Source: Paratinospora sagittata
Lineage: Eukaryota; Streptophyta; Magnoliopsida; Ranunculales; Menispermaceae
NCBI GenBank assembly: GCA_035771175.1
Contig: CM069598.1
Coordinates: 20,939,438-21,003,437 of the forward strand
Length of the DNA: 64,000 nt
Direction of reading: 5' to 3'
A program made the position numbers and the translations under genes. Below, piece by piece: positions 1 to 11,198 of the stretch. The notes beneath the pieces are model-generated. The model did not search any database. It worked only from the letters and a program-made list of their open reading frames with translations, and was not told where the DNA came from. The stretch's first letter is position 1; every line of letters starts with the position of its first letter.

Positions 1-180
1 ACATTCATAAGTGAATACGACATATATGCATCAAATCACTAATGAAGAAAATCTCATGCTGGCATAAACATCAACAGAACACTCGAAACAAATGTCTAGC
101 AGACAAAGCATAAATCTTAAAAATATTAGGAATATATTTTGTGTCTTTCACACAAATTTATTTTCCTTTCAGCAAAAAGA
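1..180 (+). other. Element 1 leader (partial) with 3' splice-site-like tract before ORF1
   Basis: This is the last part of the retrotransposon 5' leader, nearly identical to 38291-38470 in Element 2. It ends in a pyrimidine-rich run followed by CAG with the AG at 171-172, nine bases before the ORF1 ATG at 181. That arrangement is a good plant 3' splice acceptor. No coding potential is seen. Confidence 0.6.
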
Positions 181-1806
181 ATGACCTCAAGGGAGGGAAC
201 ATCTTCTACTAGCAGGGAACCAATTCCCACTAGACTAACGGAATTGTCCAAACGAGAGGTTGTGACTATGAGGAGCATCGACAATGGCGATCTCCGCCTC
301 CGTCCAATCCTTCATGACAAACTCGCAGCACTGGATTGGTTAAATATAACCAAAGTCGAGGGTCAAGTCTCTTACAACTTGGTTCGATCCTTCTATGAAG
401 CCATGAATCACGTGGGACTTCACGGAGATGAGATCAGCCCTCACTTAGAGACAACACTCATGGGAACAACAATTCCTATCAACATCGAGATTATTGCTCG
501 ACTTTTAGAGATTCCGATTGAGGCAATAATTATTGATCCACATGATCCCCAGGCAGTTGCAGCGATCGCCGAATCTAATGCACAACTGTTTAATTTCGTC
601 GCCAAAGAGCCATACACTCAATCAACATACACCAACCTCCCAAACAATCATCTTAAGCCATCTCTTGTCGGCCTCGGAAAGATTGTATACGGCAACATCT
701 TGCCAGAAAGGGGTACTAGGGGCACTATGTCAAGGGCCCAACTCCTTGTGTTGTATTGCATAGAGAAGAAAATAAAAGTGTCCCTACCACACATCATCAT
801 CCAACAAATGTTAAGGGTAATTCAAAACCCTTTAACAAAGGAATTCCTCGGTTACGGAGTCTTGATTATGAGGATACTTTCCGCGGCAAACGTTGACACT
901 TTCGATGGAACGTCAAAGCTGATCACTGAACCAGTTACCGCATCCTCTATCTTCAAGACATATGGCACAAGTGGAGGGGTAACTGACGAAGAGGTATTCG
1001 GCACGGCAAACAGAACTGCCGAAAGAATGAGGGACAAGCACGGGCGTTGCCTTCGCAAATGTCGACGCAAGATGCCTGTCAGAGACGGCCCAAATAATGA
1101 TTCAAATCCCAATCCTACATCAAACCCAGCCCTGAATACTGATCCAATTGATCCACCACTTACTGACGAAGAATTATATGCCACACTAAATTCGCTACTA
1201 CAAAGTCATGATAGACAAGGTCCACAAGCACATCCACCAACTTGGAACGTACAAACTCAAGGCAACACTTCGTACCAAAGAGTTCCACCTTCTGCGGTAC
1301 AGTATCAGCCCGTTCCACAAGTTGCTGTAAACCAACAACAACAGTACTGGGCCTCACCAAATCTTGGAGGGCCAAACATTCCAATGAGCCCATTGTTTCC
1401 AACTTTTTCATCTCAAACAAACCAAATTATCCAAGGGGTTCCGGTTAGGGGATCCCCACACAATCAATACAACTATGTTCCCCCTATGAACCACCCATAC
1501 AACCAATACTTTCCTCAAATGCCTATGGCCTACCCTTCACCTATGAGACAACCAACCTATCAACCACCAATGGGACAACCGACTAACCTACTTGAACGGT
1601 TAGATGAAATGGCATCCAATATTGCTGCACTGAAAGAGAGCCACAATCTTGTATTAACTCGTTGCCAAACCCCAACGCAGAGCGGGCAAACTCTCAACCT
1701 TCTGTTAGTAGTCATTCTGTACATAACAGTAGATCTCGAAGAAATGGTGGTAGGCAAGAACGCCAAAATTGATTACTGGCAATGTAAATTTTTCTATTAT
1801 ATATGA
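181..1806 (+). CDS. Retrotransposon ORF1, Transposase_32-like protein with frameshifted C-terminus
   Basis: I place the start at the ATG at 181, giving 541 residues, because it follows the acceptor-like CAG; the upstream 14 codons have no ATG. Residues about 45-255 have the pattern of the plant Transposase_32 (putative plant transposon protein) domain: a W near the start, YNLVRSFYEAM, then LKPSLVGLGKIVYGNILP, then SRAQLLVLYCIEKKIKV and a following LPHIII segment. Residues about 300-485 are Pro/Gln/Asn-rich and probably disordered, followed by a short helical LLERLDEMASNIAALKES segment that could coil. Near 1661-1664 one T present in Element 2 is missing, so the last ~45 residues are in another frame and the tail is unrelated to the Element 2 tail. 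Its function is unknown; despite the domain name, no transposase catalytic motif is visible. Confidence 0.75.
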   Translation: MTSREGTSSTSREPIPTRLTELSKREVVTMRSIDNGDLRLRPILHDKLAALDWLNITKVEGQVSYNLVRSFYEAMNHVGLHGDEISPHLETTLMGTTIPINIEIIARLLEIPIEAIIIDPHDPQAVAAIAESNAQLFNFVAKEPYTQSTYTNLPNNHLKPSLVGLGKIVYGNILPERGTRGTMSRAQLLVLYCIEKKIKVSLPHIIIQQMLRVIQNPLTKEFLGYGVLIMRILSAANVDTFDGTSKLITEPVTASSIFKTYGTSGGVTDEEVFGTANRTAERMRDKHGRCLRKCRRKMPVRDGPNNDSNPNPTSNPALNTDPIDPPLTDEELYATLNSLLQSHDRQGPQAHPPTWNVQTQGNTSYQRVPPSAVQYQPVPQVAVNQQQQYWASPNLGGPNIPMSPLFPTFSSQTNQIIQGVPVRGSPHNQYNYVPPMNHPYNQYFPQMPMAYPSPMRQPTYQPPMGQPTNLLERLDEMASNIAALKESHNLVLTRCQTPTQSGQTLNLLLVVILYITVDLEEMVVGKNAKIDYWQCKFFYYI

Positions 1807-2552
1807 ATAAAATGTTTTGTTTAAGACTATCTTTGGTGGGCCGACTTACAACCATTCTTTCTTTTGTATCACTAACTTTGCAGTGGTATGGGACACAACA
1901 AAATTGGATGATACTAAATAAAATGTGGAAGTAAGAAAACCCATGACCTTGTGTGAAAAGAAACATTTGGAGACAGTTGCATTACTAATAATATCATTAA
2001 GTTTACACGGTATGGGACGAGTAAATTTGGCCGATACTATTAGTAAACTTCTATTCAGCCAGTGTTTTTAGAGACCGTGTTCATACAACTTAACTTGGTT
2101 TCCACCCTTATTACTGAATTCATGTGGTATGGGACATATGAACTTGGATAATAATCGAACAGACTAAGAGTAAGCGTTTGAATGCATAAGCTTGCGATAG
2201 AACGTTAGATTAGGATATTTACCGAGGCACATCTTAGAATTCTTATGACTCGTATGGATTTTCAATGAAATATATGTATGTTCACGAACACCAAAACAAA
2301 ATCATTTTAAATCCTTGCAAAGTTTTCTACTTATTATATAAACATTCTAACCTTGTTTGTTTTTACACCATGGCCACACATACGAGATATATAAGATTCT
2401 TTGATTCCTCAACAACAACTTTACACTCTACTTAGAAAAATAGGTGATTTTAATATTACAGTCCTCTCGAAATTGTTGCTGAGCATACTAAAACATTATA
2501 CTTGCCTACAGTTTCTTAATCTTGGTTTTCTTTTCTCCTTGCCAGTGAGAAA
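1807..2552 (+). other. Inter-ORF region with three degenerate repeats and an acceptor-like tract before gag
   Basis: No convincing ORF. Three diverged copies of a ~55-bp motif centred on TATGGGAC occur at 1887-1894, 2011-2018 and 2128-2135, each followed by an AA-TTGG stretch and a GATACTA-like end. The region closes with a long T/C tract and GCCAG (AG at 2544-2545), eight bases before the gag ATG at 2553. This whole region is absent from Element 2. Confidence 0.6.
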
Positions 2553-5500
2553 ATGCAAACCAGGAAGAGAGGAAGACCACGTACTGTTCGTCCCACAGTT
2601 GAGGCACCTCCTGAGACTCAGGAACCGCCGCCTCCGACAACAGCACAGGCCACACCCGACACTGCCACTACATCTGGGCAGGCAATACCACCACCACCCG
2701 CACCCTTTGCCATGCCTTCAAGCATTGAAACCTTCTTCGCTGGATTTGTTGAGGCAATGAAAGTCACTGTTCAAACTGCTGTTCGTGAGACTGCAGCCAG
2801 TCAGGTTGCCACGGTACAAGCACCTATAAAATTTGGGTCGGAAGCTCAAACCGATCAGATTACTAAATACAAGCGACTACAACCTCTTACTTTCGATGGC
2901 ACCATTGATCCTGATGAGGTGCAAAAGTGGCTAGATGAGTCAAAGAAGGCTCTTGATGCAATGGGAGTCGATGAGACTCGCAAAATTCCACTAGCAACTT
3001 ACCAACTTGTTGGTGGAGCAAACAAATGGTGGCTCACAGTGAAAGAAGACCCACGGGTCAATATAGCAGATATGACTTGGCAACAGTTTGAATCAATGTT
3101 TATTGATGAGTATTTTCCCAGCGCGGTGACAAAGCAGAAGCGCCAGGAATTTGCTAAGTTATATCAGGGCACCATGACCGTCAGAGAATATGCTGGAAAA
3201 TTCAAAGAATTATCTGTCTACTCTCTCTCCACCATCTCAACGGAGCGAGATAAGTCCGAGAAATTTTATAATGGCCTTCGCCATGACATTCGGCAAGCCT
3301 TATCGATCTTGGACATCAAGATTTACAAGGAGGTTGTTGACAAGGCCATGAGCTTTGAACAAGAGAAGCTCTTACAAGAACAGCGAATGAATAAGGGCAA
3401 ACGACCTGCACAATTTTCCCCACAAGGCTCACAACAGGGCAACAGGAAAAAGCCCTACTACAATCAAAACCCAGCCCTCCCAGCCCCGGTTTCGCCGAAT
3501 GCAGGCACAACACCTGCGACTGAACCTTTTAACTCTAACCACCAGGGTTTCCGAAATCATGGCCGTGGCGGTCGTTATGGACGAGGTGGCCGTAGCAACG
3601 GAAATGGCAGAGGTGGTGGCCGACACCACAATCAACAAGGCCAGCACAATAATCAGCATGGCCAGCAAAACCATCAGCAGTACAGGCCAACTTGTTACAA
3701 CTGCGGCCAGAAGGGCCATGTCAAACATCTTTGTCCGCACCTTCAGCAACCTATTACTGCTATTCCAGTCCAACAAGCACCACCTGCTGCTCATGCCCAA
3801 CCCAGGCAGACCCAGCAGAACCAGGGTCCACGGAATCAGGGCAGAGCATATGCCATCGCTCACCAACCCCTCCCAGACAATAATGTCGTCGAAGGTACCT
3901 TTCCTTTGTTCAATACCATGGTGCATGTTTTGTTTGATTCAGGTGCTACGCATTCTTTTATATCATCAGCATTGGTAAGACATTTAGGCCTGCATCCTGA
4001 ACCCACAAACATCACACTCCATGTCACATCACCATTCGGATCGGGTACTGACGTGAATTTGCAGTGCTCTCGATGTGAGCTTCGAATGTCTGACCAGATA
4101 ATCTATGCCGATCTTTTTGTAATGGATTTTGAAGACTTCGACATCATCCTCGGCATGGACTGGCTGGCACCACTTAATGCAAAGATCGACTGTATGAACA
4201 AGCAAGTTCAGTTAACTTTGCCTACCGGAGAGTTTGTCAAGATTCAGGGAACAAGGCAATGGATACACAAATCAACAGTTGCCCTTCTCAAGTCACAACT
4301 TCGAGCGTTGTCTCTTGGAAACGACAATGAATCACCAGCTCTGTACCCTCCCGAAGTACGCGATGTTCCGGTCGTATCTGAATTCCCAACAGTTTTTCTT
4401 AATGACCTTCCTGGTCTACCTCCAGTTAGGGAATTCGATTTTGAGATCAACCTCATACCTGGGACAGGGCCTATCTCAATTCCACCATACAGAATGTCAA
4501 ATGTTGAACTGGTCGAATTAGACAAACAACTTAAGGAATTAGAGAGTAATGGTTTCATCCGAAAGAGTTCATCACCCTGGGGCGCTCCAGTTCTGTTTGT
4601 TCGCAAAAAGGATGGTTCGTTACGACTTTGCATCGATTATCGTAAGTTGAATAACGTCACCATCAAGAACCGATATCCGTTGCCCAGGATCGATGACTTA
4701 TTCGACCAACTTCGAGCAGCCAAATACTTCTCTAAGATTGATTTACGGTCCGGTTATCACCAACTCCGGATCCGGGAGTCGGACATAACCAAGACGGCGT
4801 TCAGAACTCGGTACGGTCATTACGAATTCTTAGTTATGCCGTTCGGTCTAACAAATGCCCCTGCTGCATTCATGGATTTGATGAATCGCATATTCAGGTT
4901 ATACTTAGACCGGTTTGTGGTGGTTTTTGTCGACGACATCTTGATATATTCCTCAACCGAGGAAGACCATAAAATACATTTGAAGATCGTCCTCCAGACC
5001 TTACAAAGACACCAACTGTATGCAAAGTTGAGTAAGTGCGAATTTTGGGCGCAGAGAGTTCAATTCCTAGGCCATGTGGTTTCAGGCCATGGCATTGAGG
5101 TCGATCCTTCTAAAGTTGAAGCCGTTTTAAACTGGAAGCAGCCTACCACTGTTACTCAGATTAGGAGTTTTCTTGGTTTGGCTGGCTATTATAGACGCTT
5201 CATCAAGGATTTCTCAAAGATTGCTGAACCTATGACCAAGCTCACTCGAAAAGACGTGCGCTTTATCTGGAATTCCGCCTGTGAAGCATCATTTCAGGAA
5301 TTGAAAAAACGCCTCACGACTGCACCTGTACTTATCACTCCAAGAAATGCCATTGGATTTTCATTATACACCGACGCCTCTCTCCAAGGCTTAGGTGCCG
5401 TGCTAATGCAAGAAGGCCAAGTGGTTGCATATGCGTCCAGACAACTGAAGATTCATGAGGGTAATTACCCAACGCATGACTTGGAACTTGCTGCTGTCGT

Positions 5501-7271
5501 ATTTGCTCTAAAGTTATGGCGTCATTACCTATACGGTGAACGGTTTGACGTCTTCTCGGATCACAAGAGTCTTAAGTACATATACACTCAGCGAGACCTT
5601 AACCTCCGCCAAAGACGATGGTTGGAATTCTTGAAAGATTATGACTTTCAACTCCAGTACCATCCCGGAAAGGCCAATGTTGTGGCTGATGCCCTGAGTA
5701 GAAAATCTTATGTTGCTTGCACTCTTAACTACGAAATGGGAAAGTTGACTACAGAGTTGGAGAACTTTAACCTACAACTGAACATAGAGGGACCAAGACC
5801 ACGACTCTCTCAATTATCAGCTACCTCTGACCTTGTTCGCAAGATTTCAGCTACTCAAGCCAATGACCCTATGTTACTGGAGAAACGAGAACTTCTACTC
5901 AGCGGCCAAGACCTTCCTCATTGGTCAGTCTCTGACGACGGCGCCGTTTTCTATAAAAACCGTCTTTGTCTTCCGAACGATCCCGAGGTTCGGAACGACG
6001 TGCTTACTGAGATGCACTGTTCGAGATACGCTATGCATCCTGGCGGTGACAAGATGTACCAGGATGTCAAGCGACAACTCTGGTTTTCTGGAATGAAGAC
6101 GGCCATTGCAGACTTCGTTGCTCGATGTCTTGTTTGCCAACAAGTTAAGGCAGAACGAAGACTTCCCTCTGGCCTTCTCCAACCGTTACCTATTGGAGAA
6201 TGGAAATGGGAGAACATCGCAATGGATTTTGTTACAGCATTACCTCGAAATAATAAAGGGCAAGATGCTATCTGGGTTATCATTGACAGACTTACCAAGT
6301 CTGCACACTTCTTGCCACTAAAGTTCACGGATAATCCCGCCAAACTTGCAGAACTCTATGAAAGAGAGATCGTACGCCTTCATGGCATACCACTCACGAT
6401 CGTTTCTGATCGAGACCCTCGATTCACATCCAACTTTTGGCAAAGTTTCCAAAATAGAATGGGTTCTAAGATCACTATGAGCACAGCCTTCCACCCTCAG
6501 ACTGATGGGCAGTCAGAACGGCTTATCCAAATCTTAGAAGACATGCTACGATGCTGCATTTTGGACTTTCATGACGGATGGGCAAAGTATTTGCATCTAG
6601 CTGAGTTTGCATACAACAACAGCTACCAAACTAGTATCGGCATGGCACCATACGAGGCTCTCTATGGTCGGCCTTGCAGATCTCCGGTATGCTGGTTAGA
6701 TATGGCAGACCGACCGTAGTTGGGCCCTGAACTAGTTCAAGAGACTTCTGAGAAGATCACACTAGTAAAGGAACGACTTCGTGTTGCACAAAGTCGACAG
6801 AAGAGCTATGCTGACAAACGACGACAGCCTCTAGAATTTGATAAAGGGGACTTTGTTTTTCTGAAAGTCCAGCCCACACGAGGTGTCAAACGCTTTGGGA
6901 TCAAAGGCAAGCTCTCCCCGCGGTATATCGGTCCATTTCCGATCATGGAACGTATTGGCAAACTTGCTTATCGTCTGTCCCTTCCATCATCCATGCCTAA
7001 GGTTCATGACGTTTTTCACGTATCTATGCTTCGCAAGTATCGTCCTGATCCTTCGCATATCATCCCTTTAGTCGAGGTTCGGGTTGAGGAAGGAAATACG
7101 TACCAGGAGAAAGCAATCCAGATTTTAGATACAAAAACTCAAGACCTACGGCGCCGTAGCATACCACTTGTGAAAGTGCTCTGGGATCACCACGGCGTAG
7201 AGGAAGCAACATGGGAACTAGAATCAACAATTAAACAAAAATACCCTGAATTATTTTCTAGCACCAACTGA
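2553..7271 (+). pseudogene. Ty3/gypsy gag-pol polyprotein interrupted by one in-frame stop
   Basis: One frame runs 2553-6719 (1388 codons) and continues in the same frame 6720-7271 after a TAG at 6717-6719. Gag starts with an AT-hook-like basic segment (KRGRPR) and a Pro-rich stretch, then a gag capsid-type region and Gly/Arg/Gln-rich linker. A CCHC zinc knuckle ([14 protein letters not shown]) lies near residue 381. Protease has DSGA near 461. RT spans about 640-830 with FVDD near 791 in place of the commoner YVDD. RNase H follows (YTDAS near 938). Integrase has an HHCC finger near 1154-1195 and the D, D, E core near 1224, 1284 and 1320. The stop falls in the integrase C-terminal region. Beyond it are a GPF/Y-type segment (RYIGPFPI) and a chromodomain-like tail ending EATWELE. 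Apart from the stop everything is open, so the element was active recently. It is non-functional as read unless the stop is suppressed or is a sequencing error. Confidence 0.9.
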
Positions 7272-7508
7272 TGAAGTGATACGTTGTATTATTTTCCTTT
7301 ATCAATATCAGGATGAAACATTGTTTACACCTATCTTAATACATTGTTTCACTTCAAGAACTACCAGATGTCTGAAAATAATATCAATGGATAGAGTATT
7401 ACACACATGCAGTGGCCTCATTCACAGCCTGCGGCTACTTCTCAAACCGCCAACCCCATCACTACTTGACTTGATTTCGAGGGCGAAATCCCTTTAAGGG
7501 GGGTAGAG
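7272..7508 (+). other. Element 1 3' untranslated region and polypurine tract
   Basis: This short non-coding stretch separates the pol stop from the 3' LTR. The polypurine tract AAGGGGGGTAGAG at 7496-7508 lies directly before the LTR TG at 7509, as expected for plus-strand priming. The last ~70 bp reappear almost unchanged before the 3' LTR of Element 2 (40097-40166). Confidence 0.85.
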
Positions 7509-7586
7509 TGTAATACCCTGTATTTCACATAAAAAAAAAAAAAAAAAAAAATTACTATTTGAAATTTTTACTATTTGGGCAACGCC

Positions 7587-8082
7587 GAACGTTCAGGCGC
7601 CTGCCAGAACGTTCAGGCGGCATGCCAGAACGTTCAGGCGCCTGCCAGAACGTTCAGGCGCCATGCCAGAACGTTCAGGCGCCTGCCAGAACGTTCAGGC
7701 GCCTGCCAGAACGTTCAGGCGCCTGCCAGAACGTTCAGGCGCCTGCCAGAACGTTCAGGCGCCATGCCAGAACGTTCAGGCGCCTGCCAGAACGTTCAGG
7801 CGGCATGCCAGAACGTTCAGGCGCCTGCCAGAACGTTCAGGCGGCATGCCAGAACGTTCAGGCGCCTGCCAGAACGTTCAGACGCCTGCCAGAACGTTCA
7901 GGCGCCTGCCAGAACGTTCAGGCGCCATGCCAGAACGTTCAGGCGCCTGCCAGAACGTTCAGGCGGCATGCCAGAACGTTCAGGCGCCTGCCAGAACGTT
8001 CAGGCGGCATGCCAGAACGTTCAGGCGCCTGCCAGAACGTTCAGACGCCTGCCAGAACGTTCAGGCGCCTGCCAGAACGTTC
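7587..8082 (+). repeat. Tandem array of 25 GAACGTTC units (20/21 bp) in U3
   Basis: I count 25 GAACGTTC cores with a mean spacing of 20.3 bp. Two unit types are mixed: a 20-bp form joined by the palindrome CAGGCGCCTG and a 21-bp form containing CATGCC. GAACGTTC is itself a palindrome, matches the heat-shock-element half pair GAAnnTTC and has an ACGT core used by bZIP factors. Other LTR copies carry 3, 8, 10, 5, 11 and 16 units at the same place. The array has no stop codons in several plus frames, but this is a by-product of its sequence. Confidence 0.95.
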
Positions 8083-8097
8083 AGGCGCACAAAATCT

Positions 8098-8106
8098 CTA
8101 TATAAG
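8098..8106 (+). promoter_or_regulatory. LTR TATA box (copy A)
   Basis: CTATATAAG lies 16 bp after the last array unit and is conserved in all LTR copies of this family (9175, 10395, 36345, 40577 plus strand; 11333 and 12553 minus strand). Transcription would start about 30 bp downstream, in the CTCATTTCTC stretch. Confidence 0.75.
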
Positions 8107-9100
8107 AAACCTCCTCATTTCTCATTTCTCACACCAAATCACATTCTCTTGTGATTTTTCTTCTCCTTTCTACGCATTCTAAGTTTTTAGTCTTTGAGAC
8201 TCCCGGTGCGGTGCAACAAATTTCTGTCCGGAGGAGAGCGCCAGATCTGAAAGCGGTGCAACGAAGTTCCGTCCGGAGAAAAGCACCAGATCTGAAGGTG
8301 GGGAACGAAACATAGGTTTGCGTGTTTCATAACTTTTATTAAAGTTTACATTCAATTATTATTATGTCTACTATTCATTTACACTGCATTATATCAATAA
8401 TGTTTATGACCTGAATGTCCTAACCTTGCACGTCGTGATACCGACCCTAATAAGGATCACTAGACGATGCCAAAGTCAGTCTAAATGTCAAGAAAAGACC
8501 AGACCAGTAGACTAGACTAGTTCATGCATTGGCATCATACATATCACCACCTAGGGACGTATATGGTTTATGACTCATAGAATAGTTAGAAGCATTGCTC
8601 ACTATTCATATTATTTCTCTGGAGAGGGACGTACATGTGAACCTGGCTTCGCCCGGGGAAGGACACCAGTACGTGAACTCAGGCGATGTACGCTCATCAA
8701 ACCATTAGTACGTGACGGTGTCATGCATACATACATATTGATTGATTATGATGCTTACATGTGTATTTAGGATATTTGATATTGAAGTATGCTTTATTAA
8801 TTGTTATACTCATGCACTATTTACCCACTGAGCGCGTTAAGCTCACTCCAATATTATCAAATCTTTCACAGGAAATTAGGGTGGACTGGGTGCAGGTTAT
8901 GGGGCCCACATTTTGTACCCTTTGTATGAATCATTGGGGATTTTGGGAGTATGTTCCCTTGACCATTTTATGTACAAAAGTATTCTGAATTATATGAAAT
9001 CAGATTTGTACTGTGTACTGTATTTCCGCTGCGTACTCTGTTATTACCATTATGATTGTTCCAAATGCGCGCCCCGTCCGTGAGTGTACCGCCAGTTTAG

Positions 9101-10200
9101 GCGCCTGCCAGAACGTTCAGGCGCCATGCCAGAACGTTCAGGCGCCTGCCAGAACGTTCAGGCGCACAAAATCTCTATATAAGAAACCTCCTCATTTCTC
9201 ATTTCTCACACCAAATCACATTCTCTTGTGATTTTTCTTCTCCTTTCTACGCATTCTAAGTTTTTAGTCTTTGAGACTCCCGGTGCGGTGCAACAAATTT
9301 CTGTCCGGAGGAGAGCGCCAGATCTGAAAGCGGTGCAACGAAGTTCCGTCCGGAGAAAAGCACCAGATCTGAAGGTGGGGAACGAAACATAGGTTTGCGT
9401 GTTTCATAACTTTTATTAAAGTTTACATTCAATTATTATTATGTCTACTATTCATTTACACTGCATTATATCAATAATGTTTATGACCTGAATGTCCTAA
9501 CCTTGCACGTCGTGATACCGACCCTAATAAGGATCACTAGACGATGCCAAAGTCAGTCTAAATGTCAAGAAAAGACCAGACCAGTAGACTAGACTAGTTC
9601 ATGCATTGGCATCATACATATCACCACCTAGGGACGTATATGGTTTATGACTCATAGAATAGTTAGAAGCATTGCTCACTATTCATATTATTTCTCTGGA
9701 GAGGGACGTACATGTGAACCTGGCTTCGCCCGGGGAAGGACACCAGTACGTGAACTCAGGCGATGTACGCTCATCAAACCATTAGTACGTGACGGTGTCA
9801 TGCATACATACATATTGATTGATTATGATGCTTACATGTGTATTTAAGATATTTGATATTGAAGTATGCTTTATTAATTGTTATACTCATGCACTATTTA
9901 CCCACTGAGCGCGTTAAGCTCACTCCAATATTATCAAATCTTTCACAGGAAATTAGGGTGGACTGGGTGCAGGTTATGGGGCCCACATTTTGTACCCTTT
10001 GTATGAATCATTGGGGATTTTGGGAGTATGTTCCCTTGACCATTTTATGTACAAAAGTATTCTGAATTATATGAAATCAGATTTGTACTGTGTACTGTAT
10101 TTCCGCTGCGTACTCTGTTATTACCATTATGATTGTTCCAAATGCGCGCCCCGTCCGTGAGTGTACCGCCAGTTTAGGCGCGTCCGGGCGGGGTGTGACA
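9101..10200 (+). repeat. LTR copy B (lacks U3 start), with complete 3' end
   Basis: Begins inside the array (three units, 9112-9160), has a TATA box at 9175-9183, and ends with the full LTR terminus GGGTGTGACA at 10200. It differs from copy A at single sites, for example A instead of G in the TATTTAAGATAT segment near 9845. It is followed by 15-18 bp resembling the first bases after an LTR (TTTAATGG), then the next copy. Confidence 0.85.
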
Positions 10201-10215
10201 TTTAATGGTGACATT

Positions 10216-11198
10216 TAGGCGCCTGCCAGAACGTTCAGGCGGCATGCCAGAACGTTCAGGCGCCTGCCAGAACGTTCAGGCGGCATGCCAGAACGTTCAG
10301 GCGCCTGCCAGAACGTTCAGGCGCCATGCCAGAACGTTCAGGCGCCTGCCAGAACGTTCAGGCGCCTGCCAGAACGTTCAGGCGCACAAAATCTCTATAT
10401 AAGAAACCTCCTCATTTCTCATTTCTCACACCAAATCACATTCTCTTGTGATTTTTCTTCTCCTTTCTACGCATTCTAAGTTTTTAGTCTTTGAGACTCC
10501 CGGTGCGGTGCAACAAATTTCTGTCCGGAGGAGAGCGCCAGATCTGAAAGCGGTGCAACGAAGTTCCGTCCGGAGAAAAGCACCAGATCTGAAGGTGGGG
10601 AACGAAACATAGGTTTGCGTGTTTCATAACTTTTATTAAAGTTTACATTCAATTATTATTATGTCTACTATTCATTTACACTGCATTATATCAATAATGT
10701 TTATGACCTGAATGTCCTAACCTTGCACGTCGTGATACCGACCCTAATAAGGATCACTAGACGATGCCAAAGTCAGTCTAAATGTCAAGAAAAGACCAGA
10801 CCAGTAGACTAGACTAGTTCATGCATTGGCATCATACATATCACCACCTAGGGACGTATATGGTTTATGACTCATAGAATAGTTAGAAGCATTGCTCACT
10901 ATTCATATTATTTCTCTGGAGAGGGACGTACATGTGAACCTGGCTTCGCCCGGGGAAGGACACCAGTACGTGAACTCAGGCGATGTACGCTCATCAAACC
11001 ATTAGTACGTGACGGTGTCATGCATACATACATATTGATTGATTATGATGCTTACATGTGTATTTAAGATATTTGATATTGAAGTATGCTTTATTAATTG
11101 TTATACTCATGCACTATTTACCCACTGAGCGCTTAAGCTCACTCCAATATTATCAAATCTTTCACAGGAAATTAGGGTGGACTGGGTGCAGGTTATGG
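10216..11198 (+). repeat. LTR copy C, truncated at both ends
   Basis: Begins in the array (eight units), has a TATA box at 10395-10403, and breaks off in U5 at the TGG at 11196-11198. There it joins an inverted LTR with three bases of shared sequence. Confidence 0.85.

Larger units (their letters stand above)
7509..9103 (+). repeat. LTR copy A, 3' LTR of Element 1
   Basis: Starts TGTAATACCC after the polypurine tract, has a ~20-bp A run, a 25-unit array (7587-8082), the TATA box at 8098-8106, and an R/U5 part. It lacks the last ~20 bp of the LTR: at the motif GCCAGTTTAGGCG (9091-9103) it passes into the array of the next LTR copy. Its R region holds a 45-bp tandem duplication (8207-8298). 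Confidence 0.85.

Noticed and set aside
3429..3926. ORFs of 129-165 codons opposite or out of frame with gag-pol
   Set aside because: Shadow frames of the polyprotein.
7587..8082. CRISPR-like array
   Set aside because: Units are contiguous with no unique spacers, and the DNA is from a plant.
7559..8182. Long overlapping ORFs (up to 207 codons) translating ARTFRRLPERSG-like repeats in several frames, also at 10205, 11257, 36091 and 40220
   Set aside because: They are translations of the LTR array, open in several frames at once, and lie upstream of the TATA box.
8570..8988. 66- and 75-codon ORFs repeated many times on both strands
   Set aside because: They are parts of the LTR U5 repeated with each LTR copy; no domain, and they follow LTR orientation.
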